Origin: JBFLVN01 sp040758475
GTDB lineage: Bacteria; JAGRBM01
Reading direction: 5' to 3'
NCBI GenBank assembly: GCA_040758475.1
Contig: JBFLVN010000141.1
Coordinates: forward strand, 1 to 9,520
DNA: 9,520 nucleotides
Below the pieces are notes generated by a model, which worked only from the letters and a program-made list of their open reading frames with translations, did not search any database and was not told the origin of the DNA. Made by a program: the position numbers and the translations under genes. Numbering within the stretch: position 1 is the stretch's first letter; the number at the start of each line of letters is the position of its first letter. Shown here in pieces: positions 5,387 to 9,520 of the stretch.

Positions 5387-7554
5387 TGCCCACCTCCCGC
5401 GCCGCTTTCGCCGGCGTTCCCGTCATCGCCATAGCGCTTCTTGAGGCGCTCGCGCATGCGTTCCTTGCGTTTTTTGATCCGCTCTTCGGCGTCCGGCCGG
5501 CGGCGCCGCTGTTCGCCGAGGCGTCCCGGTTGTTCGAGGTTCGGGGGCGGTTCGATGGGCGGGGCCGTGCCGGGAGGGGGCGTGGGCTCGGGCGAAGTAT
5601 TCACGGGCGGCGCCGTCGGGGCCGGCGGGGGGACTTGTTCTCCCGGGAGAAGCCCCGGCTCCCCTTCGACGGGCGGAGGCTCGGGAAGCTGGAGGTCGGC
5701 CGCCGGGGCCGCTTCGGTTGGTATCCCCGAAGCATCCGGTGGCGGCGCCCCTTCGCTTTCCGGCGGAGTGTCTCCGGCGGGCTCGCCTGTTTCTCCCGCC
5801 GCTTCCTCCTGCTCGGCCGCCGTGGTGAGCGTGAGGGCCAGGATGAACTTGATCTTCTGGTTGCTGGGGTCCGGGTTGGTATCCCGGAAATCCACTTCCT
5901 TGAAGAGGGGGCTCTTCTGGAGGTAGCCCTTGATCTTGTCGATGGATTCGTAGTTCTCCGTGCGGCCGTTCACGGTCACGCGGTCGCTGTCGATCCGGAA
6001 GTTTTCGAAATCGAGGGTCACGTCCTTCTCGATGGACTTGGAGAGCTCGGCCAGGATGTTGAGGATCGAAACGCCGCTGATGGTCTGGAAGACGTCGAGG
6101 CGCTGGCGCTTTTCTTCGAGTTCCTGCCGGAGGGCCGCCACGGGGTCGGCCGGCGGCTCGCCCCCCTTGGCGTCCTGATAGAGCTGGCGGAGCTGGGCCC
6201 GCGTGATGTCGAGCTGGCGCCGGTAGTTGCCGAAGGCAAGGAGCGTGTTGATGAGGAAGAAGACGAGGACGGCGGCGAGGATCGCGCCCGGAAGGGCGAG
6301 GGGTTCCAGGATGTCGCGCCACTGGTTGCGGAAGGCGAAGTCCTTGCGCCTAAGGTTCGGGGCCGGGACGTATTTCTCCCGGGCGCTCTGGAAGGCAAGC
6401 GCGATGGCGAGGGCCGCCTCGGGGTGCTTTTCGAGGACCGCTACCGCTTTTTCCCCCACGGCCGCCGGATCGAGCCGCGCGGGTTTGACGGGGAGGCCCA
6501 GTTCCTCTTGCAGCGCGGAGAGGAGCCCGGCTTCCGCCACTCCCGCCCCCAGGGCCCAGATCTCCGAAGGCCCTTCGCCGAAATTGGATTCAAAGCCCGT
6601 GAGAACTCTCCGGAGTTCCTTCCCGAGCACCCGGGCCCGCAGGGTGGGGGTTCCTTGTCCCCAGAGGACGGGAAGGCCCGCGCCCGAACCGTGGAGGAGC
6701 CAGGGTTTTCCGTGGCGCAGGACGAGCAGGGACGCCTCGGCTTCCGAAATGTAGAGGAGCGCCGCGCAGGGAGCGGCTTCCAGGTTGAAACGCGAGGCTG
6801 TGTATTTTTTCCGGACAGGTTCGGTGGCCGCCCCGCTGGAAGGGGCGGGGGATTCGGCGGGAGGCGGGGCTTCTCCTTCCGCTGGGGTCTCGGACGGTAC
6901 GGGCGCTGGGGGCTCTCCCACGAAAAGGGGAAGGGCGGCCAAGGTGGCTCCCGCCACACCCAGGATGCGGGGTTCGATCCCCGCCCCGCGGGCGAGGGTG
7001 AGTTCGTGGGCGATGTGCTTTCGCTCGCACCCGAAGGCGAGATGCCTGGCGCCGCCGTCGGCCTGGTCCAAGGGCACGTGATCCAGAATGAATCCCTGGG
7101 CCTCGAAGGGCGTGACGCCCTCGAACTCGGGTTCGAGCACGAGGTCGATCTTCTTTTTCGAGGTGAAGGGGAACTGGAAGATGCGGGTCGTCACGGCGGG
7201 GGAGGGGAGTGCGATGGCGGAAAAGCGCCCCTGGAAAGCGCCCGTCCGGACGATCTCGGCGAGCGTCGCCTGCCGGGTCATGTCTTCGGGGGTGAAGACG
7301 GGCGCGTTCGGGTCGGGGGGAAGCTCTTCGGCGGCGGCCGCAGGTGGAGTGCCCCCGTTTGCCGGTGGTGGGGGAGGAGCCGCTTCGGCGGCTGGGGCCG
7401 CTCCTTCCGGAGGGGGAGAGGCGGGCACTTCGACCGGGGCTTTGAGGGAGTGAGCCTCGTAGCTCGCGAATTCCACGGACCCCAGCGACGCTTCCACGCG
7501 CGCCAGACGGACCCCAAACGGGCCCCACTCGATCCCGATGTGGTCGATGGGCAT
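5383..7554 (-). CDS. gspL: Type II secretion system protein GspL, enlarged
   Basis: The protein has 723 residues, well above the roughly 400 of classical GspL. Residues 1-410 form a cytoplasmic actin-like (PilM-like) domain that in the family binds the GspE ATPase. It opens with IGIEWGPFGVRLARVE and is interrupted by Pro/Ala-rich inserts at about 40-85 and 214-247. A membrane helix follows at about 419-440, then a coiled segment at 445-490. The periplasmic ferredoxin-like (PilN-like) domain spans about 492-580, including VTLDFENFRIDSDRVTVNG. After that comes a Pro/Glu-rich stretch at 581-680 and a basic tail at 681-708 (EQRRRRP, then ERIKKRKERMRERLKKRYG). It heads the gspL-gspM-gspN operon. 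The start is the only one possible: an in-frame TAG lies 36 bases upstream with no start codon between. No Shine-Dalgarno sequence is visible. A PilM-PilN fusion is the alternative, but the GspN neighbour favours GspL. Confidence 0.88.
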   Translation of the reverse strand: MPIDHIGIEWGPFGVRLARVEASLGSVEFASYEAHSLKAPVEVPASPPPEGAAPAAEAAPPPPPANGGTPPAAAAEELPPDPNAPVFTPEDMTRQATLAEIVRTGAFQGRFSAIALPSPAVTTRIFQFPFTSKKKIDLVLEPEFEGVTPFEAQGFILDHVPLDQADGGARHLAFGCERKHIAHELTLARGAGIEPRILGVAGATLAALPLFVGEPPAPVPSETPAEGEAPPPAESPAPSSGAATEPVRKKYTASRFNLEAAPCAALLYISEAEASLLVLRHGKPWLLHGSGAGLPVLWGQGTPTLRARVLGKELRRVLTGFESNFGEGPSEIWALGAGVAEAGLLSALQEELGLPVKPARLDPAAVGEKAVAVLEKHPEAALAIALAFQSAREKYVPAPNLRRKDFAFRNQWRDILEPLALPGAILAAVLVFFLINTLLAFGNYRRQLDITRAQLRQLYQDAKGGEPPADPVAALRQELEEKRQRLDVFQTISGVSILNILAELSKSIEKDVTLDFENFRIDSDRVTVNGRTENYESIDKIKGYLQKSPLFKEVDFRDTNPDPSNQKIKFILALTLTTAAEQEEAAGETGEPAGDTPPESEGAPPPDASGIPTEAAPAADLQLPEPPPVEGEPGLLPGEQVPPPAPTAPPVNTSPEPTPPPGTAPPIEPPPNLEQPGRLGEQRRRRPDAEERIKKRKERMRERLKKRYGDDGNAGESGAGGGQ
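5392..5398 (-). promoter_or_regulatory. Ribosome binding site of gspM
   Basis: Minus-strand GGGAGGT lies five bases before GTG 5386, within the last codons of gspL. It supports coupled translation from the GTG. Confidence 0.7.
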
Positions 7555-7558
7555 AATT

Positions 7559-7593
7559 AAGTAAACTACTTGGAAGGCTAAAGTAAACTACTT
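7559..7593. promoter_or_regulatory. Two direct copies of a dyad operator in the gspL promoter
   Basis: AAGTAAACTACTT occurs exactly at 7559-7571 and 7581-7593, a start-to-start distance of 22 bp, about two helical turns. Each copy is itself a dyad, AAGTA-aac-TACTT, as expected for a homodimer site, so two dimers could bind the same face of the DNA. One copy fills the spacer of the candidate gspL promoter and the other covers its expected start site, a layout suited to repression. The regulator is not in the window and I cannot assign a family. Confidence 0.65.
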
Positions 7594-7603
7594 AAATAGT
7601 CAA
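7575..7603 (-). promoter_or_regulatory. Candidate gspL promoter
   Basis: Minus-strand TTGACT (plus 7598-7603) matches five of six -35 positions. After exactly 17 bases comes TAGCCT (plus 7575-7580), a poor -10 with three of six. The predicted start near 7568 would leave a leader of only about 14 bases, consistent with the missing Shine-Dalgarno. A weak -10 is common where an activator or repressor governs output. Confidence 0.4.
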
Positions 7604-7644
7604 GGGTTTCAGGGGGTTACACTCACAAAAGGCGATCAGTTTAT

Positions 7645-7675
7645 TTGCCGAGAATCGACTTTTTGCGAATACGAT
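7645..7675 (+). promoter_or_regulatory. Weak candidate promoter of the MORN lipoprotein
   Basis: TTGCCG (7645-7650) and TACGAT (7670-7675) each match four of six sigma-70 positions, but the 19-base spacer is long. It would give a leader of about 16 bases before the ATG at 7698. It does not overlap the twin dyads at gspL, so shared control is uncertain. Confidence 0.25.
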
Positions 7676-7687
7676 AGCCTCTGGCAT

Positions 7688-7694
7688 GGAGGGG
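7688..7694 (+). promoter_or_regulatory. Ribosome binding site deciding the MORN lipoprotein start
   Basis: GGAGGGG precedes ATG 7698 with good spacing. It lies inside the first codons of a frame starting at ATG 7686, which itself lacks a ribosome site, so 7698 is the preferred start. Confidence 0.65.
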
Positions 7695-7697
7695 TGG

Positions 7698-8303
7698 ATG
7701 CTCAAACCTCAGAGAAATCATTTTGCTTTCTTGTCCTTGGCGCTGGTGACGCTCTCGCTGGGGGGCTGCGCCGGCATGCTTGGTTCAAAGGCTGAATACC
7801 GGGCGCAGGTCGCGCTTCTCTCCGGCGTTCCCGAAGGGGATTTCCGGCTGCTCAATGAATCCGGCGCGGTTCAAGCAACGGGAGCTTACAAGCAGGGAGA
7901 AAAAGACGGGGTGTGGCGTTATTACACATCCCAAGGCAAGTTGTTCCTGGAAGTTCAATACGTGGCTGGAAAAAAAGACGGCCCTTGCAGGATGTGGTTT
8001 TCGGATCCCGCGATACCGGTGCAAGGGGAGGGGCTGAAGTTGACCATGAATTATTTGAAGGGGTTCTTGCACGGCCCTGTTGCCAGTTATTACCCGAGTG
8101 GCGCGAAGCGTTCCTTGTCAGAATACAAACTGGGGGTGTTGGTGGCTACGCAACACTGGGCGCCGGAAGGGGCCGTGCTTTCCAGCAAGGAAGCCAACGC
8201 GGGAGAAGAGCACGATCGGTTTGCTGATCAGCGTTTGTTCGACGCCATGGATGACATCGTAAGGACCGCCGTCATCAAGGCCCGTCTGGGGCTGGCAGAG
8301 TAA
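7698..8303 (+). CDS. MORN-repeat (YwqK-like) lipoprotein
   Basis: The protein has 201 residues from ATG 7698, chosen because GGAGGGG lies just upstream; ATG 7686 would add four residues. The N-terminus is a lipoprotein signal: basic KPQR, hydrophobic FAFLSLALVTLSLGG, then lipid-acceptor Cys24. The mature protein has four MORN_2-type units beginning near Tyr64 (YKQGEKDGVWRYYTSQG), Tyr88 (YVAGKKDGPCRMWF), Tyr119 (YLKGFLHGPVASYYPSG) and Tyr143 (YKLGVLVATQHWAPEG). Units are about 24 residues apart, with a seven-residue insert before the third. A helical tail at about 165-201 closes the protein. Such repeats form beta-hairpin ladders. Many members are annotated as YwqK-family antitoxins, but a secreted lipoprotein without a toxin partner does not support that role. 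Function is unknown. It is divergent from gspL and ends 5 bp from the convergent thyX stop. Confidence 0.85.
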   Translation: MLKPQRNHFAFLSLALVTLSLGGCAGMLGSKAEYRAQVALLSGVPEGDFRLLNESGAVQATGAYKQGEKDGVWRYYTSQGKLFLEVQYVAGKKDGPCRMWFSDPAIPVQGEGLKLTMNYLKGFLHGPVASYYPSGAKRSLSEYKLGVLVATQHWAPEGAVLSSKEANAGEEHDRFADQRLFDAMDDIVRTAVIKARLGLAE

Positions 8304-8308
8304 TTCCC

Positions 8309-9109
8309 TCAAACCTTCTTATAGGGTGTTTCCACCACTTCGCCGCCGCCCTTGAGGGGGACGACCTTGTAGTCCCCAAAGAGGTTGGGGGATTCCTTCT
8401 GGAGAATCCGGCACACGGCCACGGCTAATTTCCGGATTTCGGTTTCGGCCCCTTCCGAGCCGCGCATCTCCATGAAGTGGCGCCACGCGCGGGCGTTGGC
8501 GGTGACGACGATCTTGGTTTCGGTGGCGTTCGGAAGGACGCTCCTTGCCGCCTGTCTTGCTTCCTTGCGGGCGTGGGTCTTGTCGTTTGGATAGAGGGTG
8601 TTCGTCTTTTCGAGGAGCCCTTCGACCAAATCCCGGTACGCGTCCTGGCAGGTCTCGATCACTTTCATCCATTTGGCGTGGAGCTTGGGGTCTTGCGCGA
8701 TGATCTCGGGTTCCACGTACGCGGCGTAGCTTTCGTCCACGTAGCGCTGGGAGAGCTGGGAATAGGCGAAGCCCGCCCGGTGGCGGATTAACTCGTGCGT
8801 GAGGGAGCGGGAGACCCCTTCAAAACAGAAGGAGAAGACCGCGTGTTCGAGCACGGAGCCGTGGCCGCTTTGGAGGAGGTGCTCGATGTATTCGTGGTTG
8901 GTCTTGCGGCCCTTGCCGTAGCTCATGTAGCAGACGCGGCCGCCGAACTCGACGAGTTTTTCGGCCGGGACGGGAGTGTCGGTGAACTGGGCGAGGCCCG
9001 TCACGTCCTCGGCCCCCTGGTCCAGGAAGACCTGCTTGGAGACGAGCGTGACTTTGGGTTCCCGGAAGATTTGCGTTTCGTTTTGCACTTTTTCTGCCGG
9101 CTGGGCCAT
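8309..9109 (-). CDS. thyX: Flavin-dependent thymidylate synthase ThyX
   Basis: ThyX makes dTMP from dUMP using methylenetetrahydrofolate, NADPH and FAD; it replaces ThyA in many bacteria. From ATG 9109 the protein has 266 residues, close to the family's 220-250. It shows GHGSVLEH (82-89), the signature RHRAGFAYSQLSQRY (109-123), ARSVLP (188-193) and the dUMP/FAD-side block NARAWRHFMEMR (205-216). The signature has eight residues between RHR and Ser120 instead of the usual seven. GAAGGA at plus 9117-9122 lies seven bases before the ATG. A longer frame opens at ATG 9214 (301 residues) and also has a purine-rich site, but its extra 35 codons show no family similarity and looser third-position GC (25 of 35), so I prefer 9109. 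It is convergent with the MORN lipoprotein. Confidence 0.95.
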   Translation of the reverse strand: MAQPAEKVQNETQIFREPKVTLVSKQVFLDQGAEDVTGLAQFTDTPVPAEKLVEFGGRVCYMSYGKGRKTNHEYIEHLLQSGHGSVLEHAVFSFCFEGVSRSLTHELIRHRAGFAYSQLSQRYVDESYAAYVEPEIIAQDPKLHAKWMKVIETCQDAYRDLVEGLLEKTNTLYPNDKTHARKEARQAARSVLPNATETKIVVTANARAWRHFMEMRGSEGAETEIRKLAVAVCRILQKESPNLFGDYKVVPLKGGGEVVETPYKKV

Positions 9110-9376
9110 GACCCCGTCCTTCTTTCCCCGAAAGCCCTCAAACGATGCCGAGGTTTCCGACGCTAACCGACCGGGCAGGGGAGTGACAACGGACACCTCG
9201 CTCCCTCCGGGCATTCCCCTCTCTCCGTCTGTTCGTTCGGAATCCGTACAAACGGGCTGTTTGAGAAAATCGGCTTTGGGTTATGCCCTTCCGGAATTTT
9301 CTAGTCTTTCCCGTAGGATGCCCGTTTTTTTTCGATTTGAAAGGCCTTTGGCCCCGGCCTTGCTCATCCCCTTCGG
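9110..9376. other. Divergent intergenic region between thyX and the last gene
   Basis: This 267-bp region must carry promoters for both neighbours. I see no convincing hexamer pair. TTGAGA at 9261 has only a weak TATGCC 15 bases on. It contains a T8 run at 9325-9332, a TTCCGGAA palindrome at 9289-9296, and an 8-bp inverted repeat AAACGGGC/GCCCGTTT (9250-9257 and 9320-9327) with a 62-base gap. None of these is assigned a function. If thyX starts at 9214, the first 105 bases are coding. Confidence 0.4.
9117..9122 (-). promoter_or_regulatory. Ribosome binding site favouring the shorter ThyX
   Basis: Minus-strand GAAGGA lies seven bases before ATG 9109. It is the main sequence argument for the 266-residue product over the 301-residue one. 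Confidence 0.55.
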
Positions 9377-9520
9377 ATGGAACGAAACGGCTTCGATCTC
9401 GCGATCCTCTACCGGCTCGCCCCGGCCTTCGTGGGTGGCCTCGTTGCGGGCGTCTATGGGGCCGAGTTTCTTTTTTCCTGCCTTCTGGCAGCGGGGCTTT
9501 TGGCATTCCTTGTGGTTGCG
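9377..9520 (+). CDS. Membrane protein N-terminus, possibly ComEC (3' partial)
   Basis: Forty-eight codons run from ATG 9377 to the window edge. The frame is closed by TGA at 9338, and no other ATG, GTG or TTG start occurs between that stop and 9377. After a short polar start (MERNGFDLAILYRL) comes APAFVGGLVAGVYG, then a second hydrophobic stretch (FLFSCLLAAGLLAFLVVA), so the N-terminus should be two closely spaced membrane helices. A leading xPAFxxGxxxG helix followed by another helix is typical of the start of ComEC/Rec2 DNA-uptake channels, where the first helices precede the OB and competence domains. With only 48 residues this is tentative; any polytopic protein is possible. No clear Shine-Dalgarno is present. 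It is divergent from thyX. Confidence 0.5.
   Translation, partial: MERNGFDLAILYRLAPAFVGGLVAGVYGAEFLFSCLLAAGLLAFLVVA

Noticed and set aside
6969..6982. GGGGTTCGATCCCC, which looks like a tRNA T-arm
   Set aside because: It lies inside gspL coding sequence (encodes GIEPR on the other strand), and no acceptor stem, D-arm or anticodon arm could be found around it.
5530..7560. Long open frame on the plus strand, 676 codons, opposite gspL
   Set aside because: It is a mirror of a GC-rich gene. Its product is Gly/Arg-rich with no recognisable domain, while the minus strand gives a clear GspL.
7686..8303. MORN lipoprotein starting at ATG 7686
   Set aside because: No ribosome site precedes it, whereas GGAGGGG within its first codons is well placed for ATG 7698.
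7698..8303. Toxin-antitoxin antitoxin label for the MORN protein
   Set aside because: The protein has a lipoprotein signal and no adjacent small toxin-like gene, so the label would rest only on repeat similarity.
9320..9332. T8 run as a rho-independent terminator
   Set aside because: No GC-rich hairpin sits directly before it. The only inverted repeat partner is 62 bases away, and the location is upstream of a gene start rather than after a stop.
1..9520. CRISPR arrays, insertion sequences, integrase or attachment sites
   Set aside because: Apart from the twin 13-bp dyads and the short TTCCAGAA copies I saw no repeated units, no terminal inverted repeats around a gene, and no transposase or integrase product.

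Overview
The window reads as about 9.5 kb of chromosome from a GC-rich Gram-negative bacterium. The evidence is a type II secretion (T2SS) inner-membrane gene set, at least two lipobox lipoproteins, and a flavin-dependent thymidylate synthase (ThyX). The AsmA-like form of GspN points loosely to the former Deltaproteobacteria (Myxococcota, Desulfobacterota, Bdellovibrionota or relatives), but no feature fixes the taxon. No rRNA, tRNA, CRISPR array, insertion sequence or integrase was found.

Layout, left to right. (1) 1-2012, plus strand: two translationally coupled envelope proteins of unknown function. The first is cut at its 5' end and carries a DUF2846-like domain. The second is a lipoprotein. 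They are paralogues of each other, with four matching cysteines and matching blocks in the C-terminal half. (2) 2032-3768, minus strand: two complete classical short-chain dehydrogenases. They are separated by a 96-bp gap holding a perfect 16-bp palindrome that looks like a repressor operator. (3) 3840-7554, minus strand: gspL-gspM-gspN, joined by two GTGA stop/start overlaps. The GspL is large, with Pro-rich inserts and a basic tail. No gspC-K neighbours are present. (4) 7555-7697: a short, AT-richer divergent control region with two exact 13-bp copies of AAGTAAACTACTT, 22 bp apart, over the likely gspL promoter. (5) 7698-8303, plus strand: a MORN-repeat lipoprotein. (6) 8309-9109, minus strand: thyX, convergent with the MORN gene with only 5 bp between. 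(7) 9377-9520, plus strand: the first 48 codons of a membrane protein, possibly ComEC.

Functionally, GspL, GspM and GspN should form part of the T2SS inner-membrane platform. ThyX makes dTMP. The SDR pair probably acts on lipid-like or other carbonyl/alcohol substrates; the predicted cofactors differ (NAD(H) for one, NADP(H) for the other). The lipoproteins are uncharacterised envelope components. They sit in DNA that is visibly less GC-rich than the gsp genes.

The best leads are the twin-dyad operator at gspL, the four-cysteine paralogous lipoprotein pair, the 16-bp palindrome between the SDR genes, the oversized GspL, and a one-residue expansion of the ThyX signature. I saw no clearly new multi-gene system; the tandem lipoprotein pair comes closest to an undescribed unit.
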